Shown one piece after another: positions 10,681-21,000 of a DNA stretch of 64,000 nucleotides. The notes beneath the pieces are model-generated. The model was not told where the DNA came from. It did not search any database and saw nothing but the letters and a program-made list of their open reading frames with translations. This stretch comes from Leptidea sinapis. Taxonomy: Eukaryota; Arthropoda; Insecta; Lepidoptera; Pieridae. The position numbers and the translations under genes are program-made. The DNA lies in NCBI RefSeq assembly GCF_905404315.1, contig NC_066293.1, positions 3,487,001 through 3,551,000 of the forward strand. The letters are read 5' to 3'. The first letter of the stretch is position 1. Each line of letters starts with the position of its first letter.

Positions 10681-10689
10681 ACCTAATTT

Positions 10690-12059
10690 TCTATTTTTGT
10701 ATTTGAAAGACACTTATGTCACATCTGAAATGTGAGAACCTGAGTCCTAAGATATAGGCTCTGGCTTAATTAGAAAATAATGTCATATAATTCAATTTAA
10801 TTTAATTTATTTATTAAAAGATTATTAAATTACTAAATAAGAATGATAATACAAGTCTTACTTAAAAGCTAGTTAACACTGTGCCTGAACTAGGTAATGC
10901 TGTGTTTCAGGCGTGAAGAGCTGATATTAAACCTAAATAATCACAAAAAAAGAAAAACTAAAAAGTAAAGTTTATAAGTAAACAATGTCTTAAATTAATT
11001 GACTATTAACTGTTATTAATTAAATAAGAAATGGTAGTAAAATATTGTTTTTATATGATTATGCTTTTTCTTAGTTTCACACTAATTGCCTCCACACGCT
11101 TAATGTTGGTTGGATTGCTTATTCAGTAATATCACAGTTCAATTGAAAGCTGGTATTAATTACGTGTGAGTTTTTTCGTAAATGAAACTGTTGTTTGAGT
11201 GCGAAAAGTTTACTTGTATAAAATAAAATTATACTTGGCACACGCAAATTTAGATAAAATTGCTAAAATAATTGAAACAACAAAAAAAAACACAATTAAG
11301 TTTTGATGTTTCATCAAAACTGAATTGAGGTTGACGCATCTGACTATTTAATTTAATAAATAAAATTATATTTTAAGTTGCAAAATTTTGTTAACGAACG
11401 AGTCGAAAATAATACATAAATCGTCGCATTTGTAATACAAAATAGTAAATTGTGCAACTCGTGCGACGTTGTCGATTACCCCCTCAAGCGGATGACCACA
11501 CTCGCTTGACTCGCACACAACTTGTCGCACGTTCTTAGGGTAAAAGCCGGATAGTTGCCCCACTTTTCGAAAAAGCGTTATTTTTTTTTAAATATGAACT
11601 TGCTGAAAATTATGTAGTATGTATCTCACAACATAGGTCTTTTATCTTCTATAAAAGCCTATTTTTGTATACATCATTAACAATGGTTTTGAATAAATTA
11701 TGTTTTATTTCATCTCTCAAAAGAGAGATAGTTGCCTACTATGACGGATAGTAGTAGCCTAGCGTAGAAAATGCTTCGGGGGATACTTGCCTCGTGCGGG
11801 GATAGAAACAATTTTATATCAATTCGAGTAATCTTTATTATTTATTTAACAGTCTTTATAATTTCCTGAGATCTTTTATTAAGTACAAAATAAAATATTA
11901 ATTAATATTATTGAATACTTTTCAGTTTTATTTATAAAAATTATTTAAATTATTTAAATATTATTTAAACTTAAAGTTATGTAAGTTAGTATAAAATGTT
12001 AGAATTTATCTTAAAAATACAACAATTTGGTGATCAACTTTGGTATTAACATTAATTTT
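10690..12059. other. AT-rich stretch with degenerate repeat sequence
   Basis: Around 10840-10920 the text resembles the tail of a dispersed repeat (tracts around AATGATAATACAAGTCTTAC and GTGTTTCAGGCGTGAAGAGC). A 65-residue minus ORF at 11366-11563 is not recognised. Around 11730-11800, GGATAGTAGTAGCC and GATAGTTGCCTACT suggest a transposon end but could not be paired. No gene is supported. Confidence 0.35.
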
Positions 12060-13335
12060 TACCAGAGGCTAAGGTTTCTAACTTTCCACATCTCATACAA
12101 CAGTGTTGGAATGTTGTACATGTTTCATGCAACCACATCCGACACATCTTACATTGAATCCAATCTGATTTTGATTTAGTTAAATTGTAGTTACCAAAGC
12201 ATTGTACGCGATATTTATCAAAATTTTTTTAGTCGTATTTACTATTGAATTAGCATTCTTGACTTTTAATATCTTTCCAGTGTCTCTTATAGATTTCTCG
12301 TCCTTTAGATTTAAGACATTTTCTTTACTTCCACTACTGTTAGAACTGTCAGAACTGTAAATTGGTAATGTTCTCTTCCTTGAAGTTTTTACTTTGTCCT
12401 GTTTCATAATATCTATGTTATCAGATTCAGTTTCATTGCTAGTGATATCAATATAATTTTTAGTCTTTTTATTTTTTTGCGGTAGCCCTTTTTTCTTCTC
12501 AATGCTTTTCTTGTCCCCAGTTGGTTTGTTTTTTTGGTCTTTGTGGTAATTTTATTTGTTTTCTTTATTTTCTCCGCTTTATTCTTCTTCTCTTCAATTT
12601 TATCATTGCAGTTTAAAATTTCTGCACATTGTTTAGATCTTTTAGCGATGCGTATTCTTGGTATAGGAGATGCTTGATGTAAAAATTTAGACGGTGATTC
12701 TTTTTCAAGATTTTGGTTCCGGGATTCATTTAATGATATCAGCAATGGCAATGATAGCTCATTATTATCAAAGATGTAATTTTCAATGTCGTAATCTTCT
12801 AAGGGTAAACAATCTTGAGACAAATTTAAAAGGCTTGAAGACGGCGTGATTTTGGTTCACGTTATTCTGCTCATACTCATGTACGATAATTTCCAGATTA
12901 TCAGCATTACTTGGAACTTGATATCCTGATGGGAGCAGTTCGTTTTGATGATGTAAACTTTGATTAGACTCAGATTCCGATACGGTACAAACACCTGGTA
13001 CTTGTTTGCTTAGGATGACTTTTGGTCTCTTTCATTTAACACAAGACTGCTCAGAATCTTGTGAGCATTTTTCTAACGCAGACACTCCAGAAACGCCTGG
13101 TTCTTGATCATTTAGAGGATAAGATTCTCGTTCCTGCGCAAGTTCCCCCAACGCAAGATCTGATATAGCAAATTCAGCGTCAGATAGAGCATTTGGTTCG
13201 ACTAGGTAGATTCCACTGCCACGAAAATCACTTATTGCATTGGCGGGGATAGCTGCTCGGATCCATGCCTTGGATATTAGTTGACCCGAGTTGTACCGAT
13301 TCAGTTTTTTTTGTGGATTGGTGCGCATGAAATAA
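12060..13335 (-). pseudogene. pogo-type transposase, C-terminal part with PHD-like tail
   Basis: Minus-strand residues near 13030-13330 read LNRYNSGQLISKAWIRAA, then NAISDFRGSGIYLVEP and LSDAEFA. This is the block at the end of the DDE_1 (pogo/Tigger/jerky) catalytic domain. Further on come long low-complexity lysine-rich segments (12413-12823 and 12180-12407). At 12070-12180, in a shifted frame, comes KSKSDWIQCKMCRMWLHETC, then CCMRC, a PHD-like zinc motif seen at the end of several insect pogo-type proteins. The N-terminal and catalytic parts are missing: the sequence is cut at about 13340, where the composite array starts. Several frame changes are present. Confidence 0.65.
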
Positions 13336-13341
13336 TAATAA

Positions 13342-13520
13342 GCAAAATGAAACACATAAATAAATAAAAAATAAAAGTAGTTACACATACCTTTTGAGCC
13401 ACGTGCAATACAAGGTGGGGTGTGCGATACCCAAGCACACTTAACGCCTTTTTTGTTAAAATAAATATTCGAAATTTTCAACCGCTCGGGTATGTCACAC
13501 CCCACCTTGTACACGGAGGG
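13342..13520 (-). mobile_element. PB1 5' end remnant at the left edge of the array
   Basis: Only the leader and terminal hairpin of PB1 remain. They end at GGG (13518-13520) next to TTAA 13521-13524. The left break, at about 13342, joins pogo-derived sequence and marks the array border. Confidence 0.8.
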
Positions 13521-13877
13521 TTAAGCGACACTCTAGCGTGCCCTGTGATTTGCCCAATAAGAATATTGCTCCCGCCGGTGTCGTCTCGGCAATATGGCGT
13601 TACGGCGTACTTAATTCGTTAGCTTCCGCAAACACGTCATGTAGCTGTGATGGCGCTTGGTTGCAGCCCTCACAACATAGTGGTATTGCGTCACTACGTA
13701 GTGTCTTTAGGTACAATATCCAATCATACCATTGTTTCTAGATCTAAGATGCGTCTGTCTTGAACCACCCAACCCAATGCAACGGCTGTCTCTTTCGCAC
13801 CTTCGTAGCTAAAAGGTAAGGTAGCTAGAAGAAGGTGCCAATTGCCTTGATCTATTAGAATCTGTGGCTACATTTTC
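13521..13877 (-). pseudogene. BEL/Pao RNase H relic, unit 1
   Basis: This matches unit 0 (3644-4046) but has a deletion of about 50 bp near 13741, shared with the other array units. The minus strand carries YLKTLRSDAIPLCCEGCNQ and related BEL residues. The H2 target site is empty here (TAA 13612-13614). 13870-13877 (ACATTTTC) is the left target duplication of LINE-A. Confidence 0.7.
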
Positions 13878-14446
13878 AAAAAAAAAAAAAAAATCAAATT
13901 CAAGATTTCTATATTTGGTATTAAAATATATATACAAAATTACTTAAATCTACTTATTAAAGCAATTTACAATTAAGCCTTATATGTGTAGGTATCAGAA
14001 AACTTATTTCTACAACCCTATCTACGTATTGAGGGATAAAACTTTATTATGCTTAAAAAACTAATACATGACGTTTGTGGGGGGGGGGGGGGGAATCCAG
14101 GAAACTGGGAAAACCTGGCTATTTGCTATTGAATAACGTAATATTGTCGTAACCTATCACTTAACCTAACTTAAGACTAATGACTAGAACTTAAAAAACT
14201 AAATTAAAAACTAAGGTGAATAAATACATAGATATGTATACATACTTATATAATATATAAATATAAGACGGGTGTGGGGAGGGGGGGGGGGGATCTTGGG
14301 AAAGGGAAGGAAGGAGAGGGAATAGGAGGCCAGTTTTCGCCGTTATTTAATTCTTATAACTAAACCAATTTACAATATATTGGTTTTACATTTATTCAGA
14401 CCTAGCTAGAACTCTGTGTGCGTGAGTGTGTGTGTGTGTGTATACG

Positions 14447-16432
14447 CTAGTGTTCTGTGAGCTCTAACCAGTTGTGATGTGGTAATGCATGTTTGTAACG
14501 TTTTATGCTGAGGCAGTACTCTGTGAGTGACTTACGACTACAAGTCGACCGGAGGGCGGGGTTTATTTCGTCCTTCAGTCGGCGTAGCCCTCTGTAGAAG
14601 CTATGACATATCTCTTGTTTGTGTTGTTCTAATGTTGGGATGTTTTTCTTTACATGAAGTCGTTTAAGATTTGTACGCGGGTGGGTACGGTAGATGGTTT
14701 TAAGGGATCTATTTTGCACAGTTTGTAGTTTACGATAATTGTTTTGATTTGTGTTAATCCATACCGGACTTGCGTATGTCATGACCGGGCGTATGTAGGA
14801 CTGGTATAGTAGACGCTTGTTACTAGTTGAGAGAGTGGAATTCCTATAGAAAATGGGTCTCAACAGGCTCAAGGCAGTAAGTGCCTTAGAGCGGGCGTAA
14901 TTAATATGAGGCGTGAAGGAAAGTTTCCGGTCGAGGATAAGTCCTAGGTATTTAGCCTGTGACTGCCATTCGACCGGGTGGTTATTAATATGTGGCTTTA
15001 AAGAGATGTTGAGTTTACGGGAAGTTTTGTATGAGAAAAGAACCGCCTCGGTCTTTGTGTCATTGATTTTAAGCTTCCACTTAGAGAAGTAGTTGCTTAC
15101 ACAATGTAGGGCTGTATTAAGGTGGGAGACTATAGATTTGATGTTCTTATTGCTGCACAGATAAGCTGTGTCATCAGCGTACAGGGCGAGGACCGTGTTC
15201 GGAGGTTTTGGAATGTCTCTCATATAGAGTAAAAATGCCCTCGGTGAGATGATGGAGCCCTGTGGAACACCTGCTACTTCTGGATGTGGGGGGGATAAAC
15301 TATTTTTGACTCTAACTCTAAGAAATCTATTCGTAAGGAATGATTTTATTATTCTACAATATTCAAAGGGGACGGTATCGAAGGCTTTCTCAAGGTCGAG
15401 TAGAACCATACCAGTCTGGTGTCTCAAGTTAAATTGGTGTGTTATATGTAAACTAAAAAACCAATACCGACGTATTGGTTTTTTAGTTTGATACGAGCTT
15501 GTTATGTCGTGTGGAAGTTTGTTTGTTTGTTTCGGTGTGAACGTCGGGATGTTCGCGTTACGGGCTTTGATTATAGCGTCAGTCAGTGTTTGTATGGCGT
15601 TGTCCACTAATTCGGGTCGGTGTAATTTTAAGGAGCCGGGGGAGGGGAGGGCTTCGTTAATATGTTTTTTATAAGTGTCCCATTTAGCATTACCGTATTT
15701 AAAGATAGGTCGCGAGATGCGCGGGATGAGGCTATTAATTTCGAAAATAATGGGCCAATGGTCCGAGATAACGTCATAAGTCAGTGGGTCTGTAACGTTT
15801 GTGATATTTTTGGCAAGGGTGAGTTGTAATTTAGCGGCAGAGTGCCTAGGGTTGGAGGGGAGGTGGGTCGCTTTGTCCGGAATTAAAATATTATATTCGT
15901 GACCTGCAAAGTGATTAAAAAGACGCGATCCATTGGAATTTGCTCGATTGCAATCCCAGTGTCTATGGCGGGCGTTAAAATCTCCGGAACAGATGACGGT
16001 GTTGCCGAGAGAGAGAGCTTTTGCGATGGCTGTCGTGATTCTACTGTCTTGCTTAGGGCAATAAAAGTTAACTATTGTGATGGGTGTCTGTCCGCGGTGA
16101 GACTCTAATCTAATTGCAATTATATCGCATATATCATGCTCCACCGGTGGAAGTGAATGATGCGATTTATTTGACTTGACAAAAATTGCGACGCCACCTC
16201 GGGCGCGGTTGTCTGTCTGTCCGTCACGTCTGTAGCAGGTGTAACCGGGAATTGAAAAACGTCGTGCGGGAATGAGGTGTGTTTCTTGTATGAGTGTAAT
16301 GTCGATGTTGTGTGTACCTAGGAAATGTATGAGTTCTCTTTTCCTACTCACAATACCGTTTATGTTAAGCGACGCTACTCGTAGAGGACGAGCAGTGCCA
16401 GTCGGGGGAGGGGTCGCCGTCTCTTCATCCAT
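14447..16432 (-). pseudogene. LINE-A ORF2 copy 1: endonuclease fused to truncated RT
   Basis: This is a 661-residue open frame, against roughly 915 expected from copies 2 and 4. The N-terminal half is an APE-type endonuclease (SLNINGI, QETHL, SGDFNARHRHW, ISDHWPI). It is the only copy with the catalytic Asn of GDFN; the others read GDFH. After about residue 315 the frame jumps through a short novel segment into LLDLEKAFDTV, with the following 14 residues deleted, then GVPQGSIISP and LALYADDTAYL. The N-terminal RT palm and fingers are gone, so it cannot reverse transcribe. The C-terminus (to HNWLELTEH) is intact here, whereas copies 2 and 4 stop early. Confidence 0.88.
15450..15489. repeat. 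18-bp fold-back palindrome at the ORF2 deletion junction
   Basis: The left arm, AAACTAAAAAACCAATAC, is followed by CGAC and then its exact reverse complement. The right arm is native sequence (compare copy 2 near 32500-32514). The left arm is an inverted duplicate placed at the deletion breakpoint. Confidence 0.95.
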
Positions 16433-17701
16433 GGATGCTCAGGAACTCAAATACTGTGATGATTTGCTCCTCGTAGCTCATGCTGCGGCGGAGCAGAGGC
16501 TTCAGCTGACCTGCGATTTTAATGAATTTTATAATTTCATGGGTTGACATTTCCTCAGAGTCTGGCTCTTCGGTTATTTTAAAGGGGGCTGAGTCTGTCT
16601 CGACTCTTTTAAAGCCACCTGGCATAGGGCCAGTGGGCCTCGGCCAGTGGGCGGCGGTCCGGCAGTGGACCGCGTTGTGGGTGGCTGAAGGTCTGACGCT
16701 GACGGGGCGTTCCCTGTCATTACTGAGTACAACCCGCGGCCGTTGGCCATGTTCGATTTGAACAGGCGGGGCTGGGGTGGTGCGCTTTGGCGGGTCTGGA
16801 AGCGCTCCTGGCGCTCCTTGACGGCCGCAAGGTAGATGCGGCGTTGGGGGCACTGGCGGTACGAGGCCGCGTGCTCTCCGCCGCAGTTGCAGCACCGGAC
16901 TGGAGCCTCCTCCTTCCGGTCGCACTCCGCTGTGAGGTGGGCTCCCGTGCACTTGACGCAGCGGGCGGCCCGGTTGTAGTTCCGTTCTGCATGTCCGAAT
17001 GTCTGGCACCTGGAACACATAGTGCCGTATTTATTATTGGGTTTATATTTATAGATTCGCACCGATTGGTGAAAAATATATTTAATTTTCCTGAAGGCAT
17101 CGATATCAGTGCTCTTCGGGAGCGTCACTTGGTACCTTGGTACCAGTGCATCGCCCTTGAAGGCGACAACTCTCGTGGGTTTGAACCCCAGTTCCAGGAG
17201 TGCACTACCTAGCTCCTCTGCGGAGCTGTAGTACAGACCTTGGACGACAGAGATGTGAGCTCTGTCGTCCTTGTCAGTGTATGTGTGGAACTGCAAACGT
17301 TCCACACCTTTGAGCGCTGCAAGGGCCGATTCTTTATCGGCCTTAGTCTTGCAGGACAGCTGTGCCATATGTGGCTGGATATTGAAATTAAAATTTTTAA
17401 TGCCCGCGGCGAGAAGCGCCGCTCGGCACCTTTCAAAATCAAAGTTCTCCTTGGAGATAATAATTGGAGTCGGCCTCGCCTGTGAGGGCTTGGCCGTTAC
17501 CTTGGCTCCCGGTGTCTCCTGTACCGGGAGCGGCTTAAATACGTTGGCCGTCGCCAACGGCTTGGGGCGTCCGTTGTCCGGGCGCGGTTTGGCCGCACGC
17601 CGCCGCGTCACAGCGATCCAGTCCGGCAGGCCGCCGTGCAGCCGCTGGCCGGACTCCTGCTCCGGTGGCGAGGCCGCACACACACACGAGGAGTACAACA
17701 C
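16425..17701 (-). pseudogene. LINE-A ORF1 (gag) copy 1, frameshifted
   Basis: This is a Jockey-like gag. The first frame (16574-17701, 375 residues) has a proline/arginine-rich N-terminus, a PRE_C2HC-type domain (HISVVQGLYYSSAEELGSAL, VPRYQVTLPKST), then zinc knuckles starting CSRCQTFGHAERNY, CVKCTGAHLTAEC and CCNCGGEHAASYRQC. The first knuckle has Tyr where its last Cys should be. A rearrangement near 16640 shifts the frame, so the native C-terminus (SYEEQIITVFEFLSIHG) is read in another frame (16425-17018). The start (MLYSSCVCAAS) is shortened relative to copy 4. In the intact copies ORF1 overlaps the ORF2 start by 8 bases. Confidence 0.88.
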
Positions 17702-17811
17702 ACTAATTAATCAACTGCTTCGAAACCGTTAAAAAGCGCGCCAAAGGGGCGCGTGTAATTAATAATACTCGGAATTGCGATAATAAGTTCCACAAAAACC
17801 AGCGCGCAAAC

Positions 17812-18299
17812 ACATTTTCCTATACGGCAATTTGTATTACATCCACTTAAGGAGTTTGCACTTTTCCTCGAAATCAGCCTTCGTTAATGTTTGCGGGGAT
17901 AAGTGTTTATTTTTTATAGTTTTTGCTTGTCCTTTAAAGGCTATTTTGGTCCGATCCTTTGAAATTGAACGAGACCCTGTTAGACTTCATTGTCGCGATT
18001 TTCATATTGGCGATGGCCTCAATAGAGCCACTAGGCTCTATTGAGGCTTATTATTCGGCTATTGCAGGGACTTACAAATTCACGGTGGAACCATTATTGA
18101 GCAAAGCGCACGCGTGACCGGTACTATCTTCCAAGAGGACTGTGACCCATTCTTGACACAGTTGAGATTCATTTGTATCAATCGTGATGAGTGCCAACCT
18201 GTTCGGCTTGGATTCGACGAATCTTCTCCTTCCGCTAATTTACTATTGAGTGTTATGCTTCCAATCAATCATGTCACCGGCATCGTTAACAACTCACTA
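17812..18299 (-). pseudogene. BEL/Pao gag-protease relic, unit 1 (left of H1)
   Basis: This is similar to 4039-4549 of unit 0. The protease motif reads LLNNGSTVNL, with the catalytic Asp changed to Asn (GAT to AAT, a CpG-type change), followed by a stop. A segment encoding GPVGEVES is deleted. At 18016-18047 a 14-bp perfect fold-back, GCCTCAATAGAGCC with loop ACTA, replaces a T-rich tract of unit 0. Confidence 0.75.
18016..18047. repeat. 14-bp fold-back palindrome in BEL relic
   Basis: GCCTCAATAGAGCC, loop ACTA, then the exact inverse. It is repeated at 35041-35072 and 46406-46437, and with two changes at 56252-56283. It is absent from unit 0, which has a T-rich tract and only the native right arm. 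Confidence 0.95.
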
Positions 18300-18485
18300 T
18301 AAGAGCGTGTCCACACGGCGCGTTGCGTTGCGTTGCGTCGTCGCAACGCAAATATTTTGACGCATAGCCGGCCACACGGGCGCTGCAGCGTTACTATGAC
18401 GCAGTCAACGTTCCGTCGGCGCAGCGGCGACGCACAGTTGCGGCAAGTATTTTGAAAAAAATTCGCAGTCAGTCTATAGCAAATC

Positions 18486-18784
18486 ATGGATCGGAAAAGA
18501 CGTCTAGCATTGCTCCTATTACTACGTCACCGCCGAAATCGACGCAAGATCACAAGACGGTACTGGATCAGTCCTTTCATTTCATTAAGAAATCGTGATG
18601 GACAGTTTTTTTTTTTAGAATATCGGGAGTTGCTATTAGACGAAAAGAAGTTTTATAATTTTTTTAGAATGAGTGTATCCAGCTTCGAATGTTTATTGAA
18701 GTCCTTAGAACCACACATACGAAAAAACTATACTAATATGAGGAATCCAGTGGAACCAGTAGAAATGCTGGGAATCACTTTAAG
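18486..18784 (+). CDS. H1 Harbinger transposase, exon 1
   Basis: Starting at the ATG at 18486 (MDRKRRLALLLLLRHRRN), this exon gives a basic N-terminus and a helical segment, FYNFFRMSVSSFECLLKSLE, the usual N-terminal region of HARBI1-like transposases. It ends in GITLR at donor AAG/GTAACT. Splicing to the acceptor at 19918 restores R-Y-L and the family's conserved YLGSGNSITDLH block. The protein would cut and reinsert the element at TWA together with the MADF-BESS partner. The intron (18785-18918 onward to 19918) contains the partner's main exon on the other strand. Confidence 0.82.
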
Positions 18785-18844
18785 GTAACTATATAAATAT
18801 ATTTAAGTAATAAAAATATAACAGTTTTTTTGGTTTGTTTAATT

Positions 18845-18968
18845 AGTAATCAACTCACAAATAATCAGCAATTGTCATAATTTTAAATTTAGACATTATT
18901 TAAGAGAGTAATCAACTCACAAATAATCAGCAATTGTCATAATTTTAAATTTAGACATTATGTAAGAG
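18845..18968. repeat. 62-bp tandem duplication in H1 transposase intron
   Basis: Two adjacent copies start at 18845 and 18907 (AGTAATCAACTCACAAATAA...) and differ by about one base near the end. The duplication lies just 3' of the MADF-BESS stop. It is present identically in the second H1 at 35870-35993. Confidence 0.9.
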
Positions 18969-18984
18969 AGATATCATCCAGTAA

Positions 18985-19598
18985 TTACAAATTAGAAAAA
19001 TCGTATTCAGTTTCTTCACTTGCTTGAGATGTTTCTGGAGATGTAATTGAATTATTAAAATCAGAAATGTATGTACTTTGAAAATTTGCTGTTTGATACC
19101 CATATGGTGGTTGGTGAGACGTTGATGGGCCACTCACATATGATGATGTTTGTCCATACCGCATTTCATCTATAATTTGTATAACTTTACTTTGGAAACG
19201 GAGAGTTTCTCGGTCGGAAAATTCTTGAATAGATGGCAATATAGCTCTGAAAAAGGACATATGGCGATTTTCCGGCTCCTTGAGAAGTTTTAGTCCTTCT
19301 CTTTCAAACTCATCCATTTGCATTGCCCTTTTGCGCGCGACTGGAACATAGCGCGGAGTGTTGTCTGTGGTAATGTCATCATTTGTAGACGTAGATTCAT
19401 TGTTGATTTCTCTAGGCGAGTCTAAGCTAGATTCGGTGGCATTTTGTTCCACTTTTCTCAAAAAAAGGAGTTGATTGTATAAATGATACTTCTTCAGTTT
19501 CGTAGCGCCCGAGCCCGATTTTGATGCTTCTTTTAATTTTTTTGAATATCTGAAGTAATTATCTTTTACACTTCTCCATTTTTTTATTAAATCATTAC
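18985..19598 (-). CDS. H1 MADF-BESS protein, exon 2
   Basis: This exon completes the MADF domain and carries the BESS motif. It starts after acceptor TTTTGCAG at 19599-19600 and continues exactly in frame from exon 1 (21001-21187), giving NDLIKKWRSVKDNYFRYSKK. That is the second half of a MADF/Myb-SANT-like fold. Near the end, FFRAILPSIQEFSDRETLRF is followed by KVIQIIDEMR, a BESS-type protein-interaction helix pair. Together the two exons give 266 residues with no stop or frameshift, so this gene is intact. In Harbinger elements the second protein is known to bind DNA and bring the transposase to the nucleus and the ends. Confidence 0.82.
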
Positions 19599-19918
19599 CT
19601 GCAAAACCAATAGTAAACATGATTTAATAATTTATACATAGTGAATTTCTCGATAAAATTTAATGACATATTCAGATATCGTTAACAAACACTATGTGAC
19701 CGACTCTGGAATCGTGAAAATATAACAGCTGTTACATACAAAAAGCAATACCTACTGAATCAAAATGTATGCAACAGCTGCTATTTTTTTCGCGATTCTA
19801 GAATTAATTGGTTACATAGAGAAAGTTATTTGCTATCGATGTCTGAATATGTCAGTATTTTTTTTCGGGTATCTATCTATCTCATAAATGCATATTATAA
19901 TAATTATTTTCTTTTCAG

Positions 19919-20733
19919 ATACCTAGGAAGTGGAAATTCAATAACTGATTTACATTTCAAATTCAAACGGGGAAAATCTACTATTGCATATATAATACAA
20001 AGAGTTTGTCGTGCTATATGGACCAATCTTCTTCGAGACAACATCCCTGAACTGACAACTGAAAGTTTCCAAACAATAGCGAGGGGTTTTGATGTAAAGG
20101 CAAATTTTCCTCAATGTGTTGGTGCCATCGACGGCAAACATATCCGCGTGTGTAATCCTGCAAATAGTGGCTCACTTTTTTTTAATTATAAAGCCTTTTT
20201 TTCGATTGTGTTGCTAGCTATTGTGGATTCAAATTACAAATTCGTATTTGTCGACATCGGTGCATACGGAAAAGCCACCTCAACCCCAGCCACTCTCTGG
20301 TAGCAATATACCAACCCCGTATGTATTTGTGGGTGACGAAGCTTTTGGACTGAGCAAACATATTATGCGTCCATATGGCGGTCAAAATCTCGACTTACAA
20401 CAAAAGGTTTTCAATTACCGTCTAAGCAGAGCCAGAAGATATGTCGAATGCGCTTTTGGGATTATGGCTAACAAATGGCGCATTTTTCACAGACCGATAG
20501 ACGTGTCCTATGACTTCGCTACTGACATTATAAAAGCATGTTGTGTATTACACAATTTTGTCGCTGATCGAGATGGTTTTAGACAAAGAGATAAATTTGC
20601 TATAAGTGTTGATGAATTTCTCCCAATACAACCCGTACATGAAGAACAGACAGCACCGAATGTCATAAGACAGCAATATGCGACCTATTTTATGACTAGA
20701 GGAACTCTGCCTTGGCAGCTAAATAAGGTATAA
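19919..20733 (+). pseudogene. H1 Harbinger transposase, exon 2 with internal deletion
   Basis: Following acceptor CTTTTCAG, the frame reads YLGSGNSITDLH, then NFPQCVGAIDGKHIRV (first catalytic Asp of a DDE_Tnp_4 fold) and LFFNYKAFFSIVLLAIVDSN. After VDIGAYGK about 25 codons present in H2 are missing, including the Asp of its NADSTIF motif. The frame shifts (first frame stops at 20303). The other frame (20221-20733) resumes with TPYVFVGDEAFGLSKHIMRP, then RARRYVECAFGIMANKWR, which contains the catalytic Glu. The protein is therefore inactive in both H1 copies, although the MADF-BESS partner is intact. Confidence 0.85.
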
Positions 20734-20742
20734 TTGTATTAT

Positions 20743-20959
20743 GAGGGTTTTCAAGGTTTTCTTGCACCGCCAATTCCGCGATCAGTAAAAAAATAATATT
20801 TTATACCTACTCAGCGTAGTCTAGGTTAGTTTTGAGCTAAGTAATAAAATAGTACTCACGCTAATCTAAATTCCCTAAGTTTTAAAATTTTAGAGTGTCG
20901 AGATATTAATTTTGTACTGATCGCGGAATTGGCGGTGCAAGAAAATCTTGAAAGCCCTC
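20743..20959. mobile_element. 217-bp fold-back MITE inside H1
   Basis: The ends GAGGGTTTTCAAGGTTTTCT and, inverted, GAGGGCTTTCAAGATTTTCT continue as near-perfect inverted repeats of about 45 bp. The shared inner part includes GCACCGCCAATTCCGCGATC. The flanks are TTAT and TTAA. It lies between the transposase stop and MADF-BESS exon 1, inside the MADF-BESS intron. The identical copy is at 37768-37984. Confidence 0.85.
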
Positions 20960-21000
20960 TTAAATAAAAAAAAAAAAAAATATCTGTACTGTGAACTCAC

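Larger units (their letters stand above)
13878..17811 (-). mobile_element. LINE-A copy 1 (Jockey-like), internally deleted
   Basis: The element is flanked by ACATTTTC at 13870-13877 and 17812-17819. Unit 0 keeps the unoccupied site (CATTTTC at about 4040-4046). On the sense (minus) strand the order is a short 5' UTR with a CGCGCC/GGCGCG hairpin, ORF1 (gag), ORF2 (endonuclease plus RT), a 3' UTR with C-rich tracts, and a terminal run of 16 T. Compared with copy 2 it has lost about 0.9 kb of ORF2 between endonuclease and RT, and a further 42 bp in RT motif A. Confidence 0.88.

Noticed and set aside
10493..10735. 80-residue histidine/threonine-rich ORF
   Set aside because: It is the translation of the (CA)n microsatellite.
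11366..11563. 65-residue minus ORF (MGQLSGFYPKNVRQVV...)
   Set aside because: No recognisable domain and no supporting context. Left as unassigned sequence.
14083..14295. G-runs in the LINE-A 3' UTR as a functional G-quadruplex
   Set aside because: Run length varies between copies (about 7 to 16 G), consistent with homopolymer slippage or assembly uncertainty. No conserved four-run motif was seen.
15249..16547. Plus-strand ORFs opposite LINE-A ORF2
   Set aside because: Mirror frames of the endonuclease and RT coding region, recurring only because the LINE is repeated.
16787..17732. Plus-strand ORFs opposite LINE-A ORF1 (141, 81 and 153 residues), repeated in all copies
   Set aside because: They are antisense shadows of the GC-rich gag gene. 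They have no start context or domain, and the minus-strand gag explains the sequence.
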